DNA of 50,664 nt, taken from Rhodothermaceae bacterium Tc-Br11_B2g6_7 (GTDB taxonomy: Bacteria; Bacteroidota; Rhodothermia; Rhodothermales; Salinibacteraceae). How positions within the stretch are numbered: the first letter of the stretch is position 1; each line of letters opens with the position of its first letter. The position numbers and the translations under genes are program-made. The notes under the pieces were generated by a model. It made no database searches and was not told the origin of the DNA. It saw only the letters and a list, made by a program, of their open reading frames with translations. Of the stretch, positions 15,152 to 24,020 are shown in pieces. The stretch is taken from the NCBI GenBank assembly GCA_001564055.1, contig LKNB01000015.1, positions 1-50,664 on the forward strand, written 5' to 3'.

Positions 15152-16450
15152 ATGCCCCCCATCTGGCAGAAAACAGACGAATCGCCCGACGCCTGGGTCA
15201 CCCGCTTTACCGTGGGGGCCGATGCCGCCTGGGATACCATCCTGCTGCCGTACGATGTGGAAGGCACCCGCGCCCACGCCTGGGGCCTGTCGACCATCGA
15301 CGTTCTGACCGCAGACGAGTATGCCGATATTTCTGATGCGCTGGACGACCTGCTGGCGGCGTATGCACAGGGTGAGGTGGTCGTCGAACGATCGGACGAG
15401 GACAGCCATACGGTCATCGAGCGGTACCTGACAGCGCATCTCGGGCCCGTCGGGGGGAAGGTACACACCGGGCGCTCGCGCAACGACCAGGTACTGGTAG
15501 CGCTGCGGTTGTATCTGCGTGAAGAGGTGGAGGTGCTGCAGCAGCAGGCGGCGGCCCTCATCGAACAGTGCTGCGCATGGGGGGAGGCATGGGATGAGCA
15601 GCTGATGCCGGGCTACACGCACGGGCAGCCCGCTATGCCAACCACGGTGGGGGCATGGGCGCTGGGTTATGCCGAAGTCCTGATTGATGATCTTGGCCGT
15701 CTGGAGGAAGCTGGAAAGGCCCTGAATCGTTCGCCGCTCGGTAGTGCCGCGGGCTATGGCGTGCCGCACCTGCCGCTGCCCCGGGAGGCCGTGGCCGAGC
15801 GGCTTGGCTTCGTCGGCGTGCAGACGCACGTCGCGTCCGTCCAGTTGAGCCGCGGCAAGCTCGAAGGAGCACTCGCGCACGCCTACCTTCAGTTGGGCGC
15901 CACGCTCAACCGGCTGGCAAGTGACCTCGTGCAGTTTAACAGCCGCGCCTATGGCTTTGTAGAGCTGCCGGACGCCTATTGCACCGGCAGCAGCATCATG
16001 CCACAGAAGAAAAATCCGGACGTGCTGGAGTTGGCGCGCGCGACGTTTCACCGGTTGCAGTCCGAGGCGCAGGTCCTTCTAACGCTGCCGGCGAACCTGA
16101 CCTCCGGCTACCACCGCGATCTGCAGCTCACAAAGGACGCAATCATGCGGGCGACGCAGTGCATTCAGGACGTTACGGAGGCGGTCGCACGGGTCGCCAC
16201 GGGCGTCCGCTTCGTGCCGGAACAGATGGACGCCCACCTTACGCCCGAGCTGTTTGCTACCGCGCAGGCACTGGAGCAGGTGGCGTCTGGCACCCCGTTC
16301 CGCGACGCGTACCGGCAGGCCGCCGCTCAAACGGAAGCCTGGGCCGTCCCAGACGCTGCTGACGTGCTGGCCAGTTACACCTACGACGGCGCTCCGGGGC
16401 AGGGGAGACCTGACCTGCTGCGCCAGCGCCTGCGCGACGTTGGCGGGTGA
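15152..16450 (+). CDS. argH: Argininosuccinate lyase
   Basis: It splits argininosuccinate into arginine and fumarate, the last step of the pathway. Signature sequences are HTGRSRNDQV, TPGYTHGQ-like (MPGYTHGQPA) and SSIMPQKKNPD. Length is 432 aa. It is the last gene of the operon, 12 bases after the deacylase. No strong terminator is seen directly after it; the next plus-strand structure is the REP-like element at 16610. Confidence 0.95.
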   Translation: MPPIWQKTDESPDAWVTRFTVGADAAWDTILLPYDVEGTRAHAWGLSTIDVLTADEYADISDALDDLLAAYAQGEVVVERSDEDSHTVIERYLTAHLGPVGGKVHTGRSRNDQVLVALRLYLREEVEVLQQQAAALIEQCCAWGEAWDEQLMPGYTHGQPAMPTTVGAWALGYAEVLIDDLGRLEEAGKALNRSPLGSAAGYGVPHLPLPREAVAERLGFVGVQTHVASVQLSRGKLEGALAHAYLQLGATLNRLASDLVQFNSRAYGFVELPDAYCTGSSIMPQKKNPDVLELARATFHRLQSEAQVLLTLPANLTSGYHRDLQLTKDAIMRATQCIQDVTEAVARVATGVRFVPEQMDAHLTPELFATAQALEQVASGTPFRDAYRQAAAQTEAWAVPDAADVLASYTYDGAPGQGRPDLLRQRLRDVGG

Positions 16451-16857
16451 TGCAGTCTTGGGGCCCCAAGCGTCCGTGCAGCGTTGGGCGAGTATATAAT
16501 AAAAACTGCTTGGTAAGAGGCTGGTACGGTCGCTGAAACCATGGCCCTATTGGCTTCACCCTCAATAAAAGCCGCCGGTCGTTGTGTAGGCCTTCGCTTC
16601 GTCAATCCAGTCATCCTCGACCCCACACGAGGCCCCTGGCCGACTGACGGAGCGAAGCGGAGCTCATCGAGGATCCATTTAATGGTAAAGTGGCTTGCTT
16701 TAGGCGCCCCATTGGGCTCCCATACGCCTCGGGTTAAGAGGAGGATGATTCGTCGAGTAGTAACGTCCCCCGTCTGAGCGTCCTCGGATACGTCCTGATA
16801 CGTCGGGAAAGGTGCCCCTCTCATAAGGGGAAATCAACATACCAGCCTCAAAGCAAA
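16451..16857. other. Intergenic stretch after argH
   Basis: I find no gene here. The stretch holds an AT-rich patch (16493-16505, TATATAATAAAAA), a long REP-like element (16610-16677) and a small hairpin CCCCT...AGGGG (16815-16830). It separates the convergent argH and susD genes. Confidence 0.5.
16610..16677 (+). repeat. Long REP-like element, GTCATCCTCGA...TCGAGGATCCA
   Basis: The ends ATCCTCGA (16613-16620) and TCGAGGAT (16667-16674) are perfectly complementary, and the outer bases match the repeats at 5281 and 5416. Unlike those, it carries a 46-base GC-rich insert, so it is a longer member of the same family. Confidence 0.65.
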
Positions 16858-16884
16858 CGCCCGCCTCCACAAAGGAGACGGGCG
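16858..16884 (-). terminator. Intrinsic terminator of the SusC/SusD operon
   Basis: CGCCCGCCTCC, loop ACAAA, GGAGACGGGCG: an 11-pair stem in which the one imperfect pair is a G-U when read on the minus strand. In that direction it is followed by TTTGCTTT. It lies 27 bases after the susD stop. Confidence 0.7.
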
Positions 16885-16910
16885 CCTTGGGTGGGTCTTG
16901 TCTGCCGTTG

Positions 16911-18413
16911 CTATGGCACCTGCGGATTCGCGATTAGCAGGCCGCGCTGTGTGGCCAGCACCCGGTTCATGTCGTGCAGCATGGTGATCTCGCTTTCGAG
17001 GGTGTTGCCGTCCTCGTCATAGATCTCCACGGGCGTGTAGAGGTCCAACTCATTGCCGGGCGGGATGTAGGCTGGAATCACCATCTCCGTGCCCGGGTCC
17101 CCTTCTGCGATGTTCGGGTTTTGCTCGATCTCGCGGAGCATCATCGGGAAGCGCAGGCCCAGATCGTGCAGGCGTCGCCCTTCCAGCAGCATGATTTCCT
17201 GCCGCATGAGGTAGAGCAGCCGCGTGAGCTCGTTGGCGTCGGCGGCGTTTAGCTGCGCCTCCGTTACCGATGTGCCTGACACGGTAGGCGTGGTGATGCA
17301 GGCATCGTCATCGCACGGCCGATCCAGCACGAGACCCTCCACAAAGTCGCCGCCCGGTTCAAAGGCAATCGCGATGTTGGATGTCCGCGGCCGGGGATTG
17401 AGGTCGTTGTCAAACCGCGGGTCGTCATCCTCGAAAGCCGCAGTCGGACGCTCCGCGACGAGGGTAAGCGCATCGAGCAGGTGACCACGGGCTTCGCCGG
17501 CATCCCCTGCTGCAAGCGCCACTTCCGCCAGAATCAGATGCATTTCCTCCGCCTTCGCCACCGCAATGCCCGCGTTACGCGCTGTGTACTTGGGATCGAG
17601 GAAGTCAAGGCGGGGGAGGGGCTGCAGCTCCTTCAGCGCCCGTGTTACGATGAACAGATGCGGGGCATTGACGAGGTTCTGCTCGTCAAATAGCTGCTGA
17701 AAGAGGAAGTTTGGGTCTGCCGTGAGGACCGCCGAGGCCAGCGTGGCCGCCGTACCGGTGTCGCCCGTGCCGCGCGCCAGCCGAGCGAGTGCCGCCTCAG
17801 CAGGAAGTGCAAAGGCGCCGCCCTCATCCAGCGCGAGCGCGGTCTGGAGGTCGTCCTGCGCACGTGCGAACAAGTCGGAAGCCGGAGCGGGCGCGCCGTT
17901 GGTTTCCGTCGGCACCGCGGTGAAGTTCTCGGCCTGCATGAGGAAAGCCATGCCGCGGTAGTAATGCGCCTCGGCCAGGAGCGCGTCAGAAGCCCCCTGA
18001 TCGTTGGGCGCGATTTCGTTCAGCACGAAGTCGCTCAGGGCGCGGAGCTCCTGCAGGTTCCAGTAGATGCCGAGGGTAGCGCCGGTGGAATTGATGACGG
18101 CCGTGTTGGGCGTCACCAGTTCGGGGAAGTCCATGTCGTTGCCGCCCAGCCCCGTGCCGTTGATCGAGTAGTCGTCGGTAGCCACGGAGGTAGCCACAAC
18201 GGTGGAGCCGATAGCCCGGCTAAACTGTGCGCGAAGGCCCGGGAGGAGCGCACGCACCGGCTGGTTGGCCGCCGCGAGGTCGTCGTCCGTTGTGCGCGGG
18301 TTTTCGACCTGTGTGGGATCGAGGAAGTCGCAGCCGGCCGCGAAGACGCCCGTCACTACAAGGGCGAGGAGTACAGCGGTAAGGCGGTGGGGGAGATACG
18401 GTTGTACAGTCAT
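16911..18413 (-). CDS. SusD/RagB-type outer-membrane substrate-binding lipoprotein
   Basis: A 500-aa lipoprotein: a hydrophobic signal segment ends in FAAGC with Cys28 as the lipid site. The helical body carries TPR-like repeats typical of SusD, with the conserved segments DFLDPTQVENPR after the signal, HYYRGMAFLMQ in the middle and an EGRRLHDLGLRFP stretch near the C-terminus. SusD proteins sit on the cell surface as the lid of a SusC pore and bind the nutrient. It lies 54 bases downstream of susC on the same strand, in the usual susC-susD order. No glycosidase is adjacent, so the ligand is unknown; the deposited family is used for glycans, peptides and other nutrients. Confidence 0.9.
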   Translation of the reverse strand: MTVQPYLPHRLTAVLLALVVTGVFAAGCDFLDPTQVENPRTTDDDLAAANQPVRALLPGLRAQFSRAIGSTVVATSVATDDYSINGTGLGGNDMDFPELVTPNTAVINSTGATLGIYWNLQELRALSDFVLNEIAPNDQGASDALLAEAHYYRGMAFLMQAENFTAVPTETNGAPAPASDLFARAQDDLQTALALDEGGAFALPAEAALARLARGTGDTGTAATLASAVLTADPNFLFQQLFDEQNLVNAPHLFIVTRALKELQPLPRLDFLDPKYTARNAGIAVAKAEEMHLILAEVALAAGDAGEARGHLLDALTLVAERPTAAFEDDDPRFDNDLNPRPRTSNIAIAFEPGGDFVEGLVLDRPCDDDACITTPTVSGTSVTEAQLNAADANELTRLLYLMRQEIMLLEGRRLHDLGLRFPMMLREIEQNPNIAEGDPGTEMVIPAYIPPGNELDLYTPVEIYDEDGNTLESEITMLHDMNRVLATQRGLLIANPQVP

Positions 18414-18467
18414 AGCAATAAAGTAGTCAGGAGAGCAGGGGCGTGGAGGGGGAGCCAGGGGTGGACG

Positions 18468-21350
18468 CTACAGCGTCACCTCGAGGCTCAGGCGCAGCTG
18501 GCGCGGGGGCGAGAGCGTGATGCTCTGCGCGCCGCCCAGTTGCAAGCCGCCGCCACTGGTCAGGCCTGCCAATTCGGGGTCAACGAAGTCCTGCCGGGCA
18601 AACGTCAGCAGGTTGCGGCCGGTGAGCGAGAGCTGAACCGATCGGAGGTTAGCCCCTTCGATCAGGCGCTCCGGCACCCGGTAGCTGACGGAGAGCTCCC
18701 GCAGCTTCAGGTAATCGCCGCTCTGCAGCAGCGCCGTACCGGCCGCCGCCGTGCTGAACTTCCCTATTTCATTGCCATCGGTATCAAACCGGGTGGGGCG
18801 TGGGGCGCGCTCCAGGCCGTTGAACTGCGCCCAGTGGCTGCCCCAGTCAAACACCTCTGCCCCCGTGGCCCAGTCGGCCAGCGCAAACAGGTTGATCCGG
18901 TTGTAGAGCGTCAGGCGTGTGGAAATGGAGCCGGTGTGATCGGGGAAGGGTGTGGTGCCCGTGAAACGAAACTCGGAGGCATCCAGCAGGCCATCGCCGT
19001 TGCTATCGAACGGGGTGGTGGCCCGCCAGGCGCCGACCGGTCGGCCCTCGCTGACGCGCTGCTGCGCGCTGACCGTCGTGCTCACGTTAAAGTCAGCCGC
19101 CCCGCCCATGTCGGTGATTTCATTCTCCACATAGCCGTAAGCCGCGCCCAACGACCAGCGCACATTCTGCCGGTTGAAGATTCGCAGATCGGCGTCCAAC
19201 TCGACGCCCCGGTTCCGGATTTCGCCGACGTTGCGCAGCTGCGAGCCGCGCCCGGTGACGGGTTGCTCCGGTACGGAGAAGATGGCATCCGACGTGATGG
19301 AACGGTAGCCGGTGATGTTCAAGCCGAACACATCGCGGAACAGGGAGGTCTCGAAGCCTGCCTCAAGTGTTGCTGTGCGCTCGGGGCGGAGGTCCACGTT
19401 CCCCGGGTTATCAAACCGCGGGGCAGCTTCACCGCGAAAGGCGTTGGCCTGAAACGTGATATCGCGTGCGAACGGCGTGGGAAACTTCCCGGTCTCGCCG
19501 TAGGCCGCGCGCAGCTTCAGTTCGCTGACGATATCCTGCACCCGCCCGCTCCAGAAGTCCTCATCCGAAATGTTGTAGGCCACGCCGATGCTTGGGTAAG
19601 CCTGGAGGCCGACGTCCGCACCAAAGGCGCTGTTGCCGTCAAAACGGATGCCCGCGTTCAGGAAGAGCCGGTCGTCGATGCCCAGCTGCTCACGGAAGAA
19701 GAACCCCCCGTTGAAGATCTGGCTGCGCGTCTCATCCGCAATGATGGAGCCCGCTTCGCCGAAGTCCTCGGTGCCGGGGAGGGCAAACGTCTCGCCCTCG
19801 CCGAAGATGGTGCTGGTTTCTTCCCGGAAGCCCTGCGCGCCAAACGTAAAGTCGGACGTGATGCGCCCCTCACGCGGATAGCTGATGGTGCCCTGATACT
19901 CGAGGGTGACTGCGTTGAAGTTGCGGTCGAACCGCGTGAGTAGCCCGCCATCGTTACCCGTGAGGGCATCGGCTTCGGTCGGGTTGCGCCGGCGCTGCTC
20001 GTTGGAGCGGCTGTCGATCCCGCCGGTCAGGCGCGAGCTGAAAAGGTCGGAGGGGTTGTACGATGCCGTGGCCGAAAGGGTGAAGCGGTCCACGCCTTCT
20101 TTAATCGTAGGCAGCAAGAAGAGGTCGAGGGCCTCGTCCAGTGTGGCGGCACCCGTAAAGAACTTGGCATCGCCGACCTCAAAAGCCGTCAGCGGGTCAG
20201 CAATCGAGGTGCCGTTGTTAATGCGGGAGAAGTTGGAGCGGGTGTAGGCGCCGGAGAAGCTGACGTTGAGTGTGTTGGCCAGCTCCGTTGATACGTTTCC
20301 ACGCAGAGCGTAGAGGGTGCTGGCGTTATTGGGTTGCACGCCACCGCTCTGCTGCACACGGCCGCTCACGTTGTAGGTGATGTCGCCGGTGCCGCCGGAG
20401 ACGCCCGTGTAGTAGTTTTGCGTGTGGGCCGTGCGGAGGATTTCATCGCGGATGAAGTTGGCCCGGCCAAAGTCAGGGTCATCCGGATTTTCCACGTTGC
20501 CAGCAAACGAGAAGCCTGTATCCAGCAAGAACTGGGTGTTGGGGATGTCGATGCCTTGCTCGGTGCGCACCGTGATGACCGGCTGCCCTTGCTGGCCGCG
20601 GCGCGTGAAAATCTGGATCACGCCGTTGGCCGCGTCGGAGCCGTAGAGCGTGCTGGCGGCGCCTCCTTTTGTGATCTCAATTCGCTCAATGTCGTTCGTG
20701 AGCAGCTCCGAGAGCGCCGAGGTGGATTCCCCGCCGAAACTGAAGCTGGTGCCGGAGTTGTTGTCCACGCGGACGCCATCCACGTAGATGACGGGCGTCT
20801 GGTCGGCAAAGGCGCTGGTGATGCCCCGGAAATTGATGAGCGCGCCCTGCCCCGGCTGTGCCGACTGCATGCGCACCGAAGACCCCGAGACGCGTCCTTG
20901 CAGGAGCTGGTCGACCGAAGCGACGGGCGACTCTTCGATGTCGCGCGTGGAAATCACGCTGACATCGGCGGACAGCCGCCGCCGCTCGGTGCTGAGGCCC
21001 GTTCCGGTCACCACGGTCTGGTCCATCTGCATGAAGTCCTCCCGCAACTCGAAGTTGAGGGTGGTTTCCTCACCAGCTACAATGGTGACCTCTTGCGTGG
21101 AGGGGCGGAAGCCCACAAAGCGCGCGCTTACCTCGTACGTGCCGGCGGGCAGGCCCGTTAGCGTGTAGACGCCGTCGACGTTGGTGGCGGCGCCCCGGTC
21201 AAGCGCTGGGATCAGCACATTCACGCCGGGCAAGCCCTGGTTGGAGCCGGCTTCGGTAACCGTACCGGTCAGCGAGCCTTGCCCCTGGGCCGTAGCGGTC
21301 GCCACAGGAAGAAGAAAGAGAAGTACGAGTAGTGTGTACCAATGCTTCAT
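18468..21350 (-). CDS. SusC/RagA-type TonB-dependent outer-membrane transporter
   Basis: A 960-aa protein. A signal peptide (residues 1-22, ending ATAQ) is followed by a carboxypeptidase-regulatory-like beta domain (about 27-110, GTVTEAGSNQGLPGVNV), a plug domain (about 115-240, with VIYVDGVRVDNNSG and the ITKGGAASTLYGS segment) and a long beta-barrel ending in aromatic/hydrophobic residues (LSLEVTL). It imports a nutrient across the outer membrane with TonB energy, in complex with the SusD protein encoded next. The AT-rich region upstream (21600-21800) probably contains its promoter and operator. The substrate cannot be read from the sequence. Confidence 0.93.
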   Translation of the reverse strand: MKHWYTLLVLLFLLPVATATAQGQGSLTGTVTEAGSNQGLPGVNVLIPALDRGAATNVDGVYTLTGLPAGTYEVSARFVGFRPSTQEVTIVAGEETTLNFELREDFMQMDQTVVTGTGLSTERRRLSADVSVISTRDIEESPVASVDQLLQGRVSGSSVRMQSAQPGQGALINFRGITSAFADQTPVIYVDGVRVDNNSGTSFSFGGESTSALSELLTNDIERIEITKGGAASTLYGSDAANGVIQIFTRRGQQGQPVITVRTEQGIDIPNTQFLLDTGFSFAGNVENPDDPDFGRANFIRDEILRTAHTQNYYTGVSGGTGDITYNVSGRVQQSGGVQPNNASTLYALRGNVSTELANTLNVSFSGAYTRSNFSRINNGTSIADPLTAFEVGDAKFFTGAATLDEALDLFLLPTIKEGVDRFTLSATASYNPSDLFSSRLTGGIDSRSNEQRRRNPTEADALTGNDGGLLTRFDRNFNAVTLEYQGTISYPREGRITSDFTFGAQGFREETSTIFGEGETFALPGTEDFGEAGSIIADETRSQIFNGGFFFREQLGIDDRLFLNAGIRFDGNSAFGADVGLQAYPSIGVAYNISDEDFWSGRVQDIVSELKLRAAYGETGKFPTPFARDITFQANAFRGEAAPRFDNPGNVDLRPERTATLEAGFETSLFRDVFGLNITGYRSITSDAIFSVPEQPVTGRGSQLRNVGEIRNRGVELDADLRIFNRQNVRWSLGAAYGYVENEITDMGGAADFNVSTTVSAQQRVSEGRPVGAWRATTPFDSNGDGLLDASEFRFTGTTPFPDHTGSISTRLTLYNRINLFALADWATGAEVFDWGSHWAQFNGLERAPRPTRFDTDGNEIGKFSTAAAGTALLQSGDYLKLRELSVSYRVPERLIEGANLRSVQLSLTGRNLLTFARQDFVDPELAGLTSGGGLQLGGAQSITLSPPRQLRLSLEVTL

Positions 21351-21823
21351 GACAAATGGTGGGTTGGGTAGAAAATGACGAAAGCCATCTGCGACGCATG
21401 TAGCGTGATGTCTGGCCTGCGATGGCCACTGTCGATGTGTAGCAGAAAGGGGGCGGACGTTTGGAAGGCGCGTGGGGCATCAGGCGGGGGCACCGGTGGC
21501 CTGGCGTGCCCGTGCGAAGGCAAGAGAGGGACGGCCCTATCGTCGTCGAAAAAACCGGGGTAGCAAACGCAGGGTGCGCAGCTGCATGATTACAAGAGCC
21601 TTTGATAAACGCCAACTACATGTTTGAACATCTATACAGTACGGCGCGACCTTATAATAGTCAAGAAATAACCCAATACAATTTATCTTTACTTATGGAA
21701 GGGCTACCAGACCTTAAAAGATAACCTGAAGATACGAATGCGCCAAATAACCTTATCTTTTACCGGGTAATAAAGTACCCCTGAATAAGGGATAAAGGGG
21801 AGATGGGCTGCGCGACGTGCAGC
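21351..21823. other. Regulatory region upstream of susC, AT-rich
   Basis: I see no gene in these 473 bases. The part from 21600 to 21800 is strongly AT-rich against GC-rich neighbours. It contains three copies of an eight-base site TTATCTTT: at 21683-21690, reversed at 21716-21724 (AAAAGATAA), and at 21753-21761 (TTATCTTTT). The last two form a perfect 9-bp inverted repeat 28 bases apart. These could be operator half-sites for the minus-strand susC or serve the flanking genes. Confidence 0.5.
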
Positions 21824-23083
21824 CTATTCGCGTTCGGCCGATGGCCCGAAGAACGGAATGCGGATCACAAAGGCACGGCCACGGGCATCTTGAGAGGATT
21901 CTCCCACGATGGCCGTTTGGCCTTTCAAGTCGATGGCGGCACCAAAGCTGGGCGAGCCGATGTCCATCACATGCTCAAACTGCCACGCGGCGGCGTCCTG
22001 GTTGTAGCGAAAAGCGAACACCGCCCGGTCGATGTTGGTGTCGAGTTGGAGTTGCTCGTCGAAGCCCGTGGCCAGGAGCCAGTCGCCACGCAGTGCGACC
22101 TCCGTACCGAAGGCGCCGCCGCGGTACGGGCGTGGCGATTCGATGCGGGCTTGCTCGCGCCATGTGCCCCGTGCGTCAGGCCCGATGATGCGCACCACAC
22201 CAGACCCACGGCGGCCGGCGCGGCTTTCGCCCACGGCCAGACGCGGCCCATCCAGGGCCAGGGAGATAAAGAAGTCCTCGATGTCGGGTACGCGGGCGAC
22301 GAGGTCCCAGGTATCGGTAGGGGCCGTACGCTCAAACACGAATACGCTGCCTCGCCCGTCGTCGCCGTGCCGCGCCGAGCTCACGGCGAGGCGGTCGCCA
22401 TCCAGGGCGGCGGAGCCACCAAACACATCCCCGTCGCGAATGCCCTCGGCGGTGAGGCGGGCGGTACGTTCCCAGCGGCTGCCCGTGAACTCGAAGATGT
22501 AGGCCGCGCCTCCTTCCGGGCCTGCATCGGTATCGGCCCAGGTGGTCACCAGCGCGCGGTTGCCGTCCAGTGCTACATCGGCGCCGAAGCTGCCCTCACG
22601 GCGCTGGCCGGGGTCGGCGCGCAGCTGGGTTCGTTCTTCCCACTGGCCATCCGCGGTGCGCTCGAACACATACACGCTGTTAGGGCGCTGCGCCGCAAAG
22701 AACTCGCGGGAGGCGGTCACGAGCACGCGGTCGCCGCTGAGGGCCACGGCGCGGCCGAAGAAGAGCCCTTCCTCACAGTCGGAGGGCACCAGCGTGGCAA
22801 CGCGTTCCCACCGTTGCCGCTCGCCCGCCCGCTCGAATACGTACGCGGCGCCTGCCTCAGCCGCGCAGCTATCTTCGTTGGGAGCTGCTACCACGGCGCG
22901 GCCAGCCTCGATGGCTACCGCCGACCCGAAGAACGTGCCCGGCGTGTCATCGTCGTGGGGAAGCTCCACTACCTGTGCAGCAGCGGGCCCCACGCCGGAC
23001 ATCCACACCATGAGTACCAGCATCAGCCAAGCGCCGAGGGGCACCGGGCGCAGCCACCGCTGCAGCGAAGAAAACAAGGGCAT
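21824..23083 (-). CDS. Secreted FG-GAP repeat beta-propeller protein
   Basis: A signal peptide of about 37 residues (ending VGPAAAQ) is followed by seven or so FG-GAP-like repeats. Each repeat has the pattern FFG/FGxxVAL-DGxRxxV followed by an AAYIFE/VFER strand about 25 residues later (for example GTFFGSAVAIEAGRAVVAA and GSFGADVALDGNRALVTT). Such proteins form a beta-propeller outside the cell and are seen in adhesins and Ca-binding surface proteins. The start at 23083 is used because it gives a standard signal; 23113 adds 10 basic residues. It lies upstream of the susC control region on the same strand, with no sign of a shared operon. Confidence 0.8.
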   Translation of the reverse strand: MPLFSSLQRWLRPVPLGAWLMLVLMVWMSGVGPAAAQVVELPHDDDTPGTFFGSAVAIEAGRAVVAAPNEDSCAAEAGAAYVFERAGERQRWERVATLVPSDCEEGLFFGRAVALSGDRVLVTASREFFAAQRPNSVYVFERTADGQWEERTQLRADPGQRREGSFGADVALDGNRALVTTWADTDAGPEGGAAYIFEFTGSRWERTARLTAEGIRDGDVFGGSAALDGDRLAVSSARHGDDGRGSVFVFERTAPTDTWDLVARVPDIEDFFISLALDGPRLAVGESRAGRRGSGVVRIIGPDARGTWREQARIESPRPYRGGAFGTEVALRGDWLLATGFDEQLQLDTNIDRAVFAFRYNQDAAAWQFEHVMDIGSPSFGAAIDLKGQTAIVGESSQDARGRAFVIRIPFFGPSAERE

Positions 23084-23259
23084 TGAGCTGAGGCGCCTAT
23101 GAGCGAAAGACAAGCAAGCCGAGTAACGACTGGACAGACAAGGTACAACTTCTATTCCGTGCAGTAGCTGCGTGTCCTGCCGGTGGCATCGGTTACGAGA
23201 CCGGTACGGGCACCGGTTGAACTGAGGAGGGGGCGGGCCTGCCCGATGGCATAGCGTCT

Positions 23260-23868
23260 TTAGGGCAGGAGGTTGCCTACCGGCAGCGTCGCGTCTGTAC
23301 CCGGCACCGCCACGGTAGCATCGGCCTCCAGCGTGCGTACCGTCCGGTACCGCCCACCCCCAGGATCGGTATACACCTCCAGCACGCCCTCCACGAGGTT
23401 GGCAATCCAGTACGTTGGGATCCCTGCCCGGGCGTAGACGCCCTGCTTCTCGCTCCGGTCGAAGGCCAGCGAGCGGCTGGATACCTCCACGACCAGTAGC
23501 GCGGTATCCGGATGGGCCTCGGCAAAGTCGGCGGGCGTGCCCTCCACGATCGCAACGGCGGGCTCAGGGGCCGATTCTGCGCTCAGGGCCAGGGGTAGCT
23601 GAATTCTTGCAAAGGACGACGACGGCAACGCTGTGCGGAGCGCATAATCGATCAATGTGACAGCGGTAGCATGGGCAGCATTTTGAGGACTCATTTCTAC
23701 GACGTGTCCGGTGATGAGCTCTACGCGGTCGTCTTCGCCGAACACGCCGGCGTCGATGGCTTGCTCGTACTGTCCCCGCGTCCACCGAAGCAGGCGCGGG
23801 GGGGCATCGGTGGATGATTCAGGGACCGGGACCGGAGGCGGTGCTGTGGGCGTGGGGGTTGGTGCCAT
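23260..23868 (-). CDS. Uma2 family (DUF820) nuclease-fold protein, active-site Asp replaced
   Basis: A 202-aa protein with a Pro/Thr-rich leader of about 20 residues and then a Uma2 fold: RWTRGQYEQ, YELIxGxV-like VELITGHVVEMSP, VVEVSS, and KQGVYARAGIPTYW. Uma2 proteins have a PD-(D/E)XK-like core; the usual site is P-D-hydrophobic-A, a Glu on the next strand and a Lys. Here the P-D is P-A (Ala104 in PEPAVAIVEG), while Glu128 and Lys141 are kept. Loss of the metal-binding Asp should impair cleavage, so the protein may be inactive or a binding protein. It has no obvious partner nearby. Confidence 0.8.
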   Translation of the reverse strand: MAPTPTPTAPPPVPVPESSTDAPPRLLRWTRGQYEQAIDAGVFGEDDRVELITGHVVEMSPQNAAHATAVTLIDYALRTALPSSSFARIQLPLALSAESAPEPAVAIVEGTPADFAEAHPDTALLVVEVSSRSLAFDRSEKQGVYARAGIPTYWIANLVEGVLEVYTDPGGGRYRTVRTLEADATVAVPGTDATLPVGNLLP

Positions 23869-24020
23869 GAGAAGCGGCAGGATAGACGGTAGGAACGAGA
23901 CGGTCTTTAAAACGCCAGCCGAGGGCCCACGGTCCGGAGCGGGTCGGCCCTATCGCTTTTGGAGCGCGTGTGTGTATCTTTACAGACCCGCTGTATATCT
24001 CCCTGGACGCCTGCCTGCTC

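Noticed and set aside
23970-24020. In-frame extension of tryptophanase as a tnaC-like leader
   Set aside because: It has no Trp codon, no separate stop and the family N-terminus begins at 24021.
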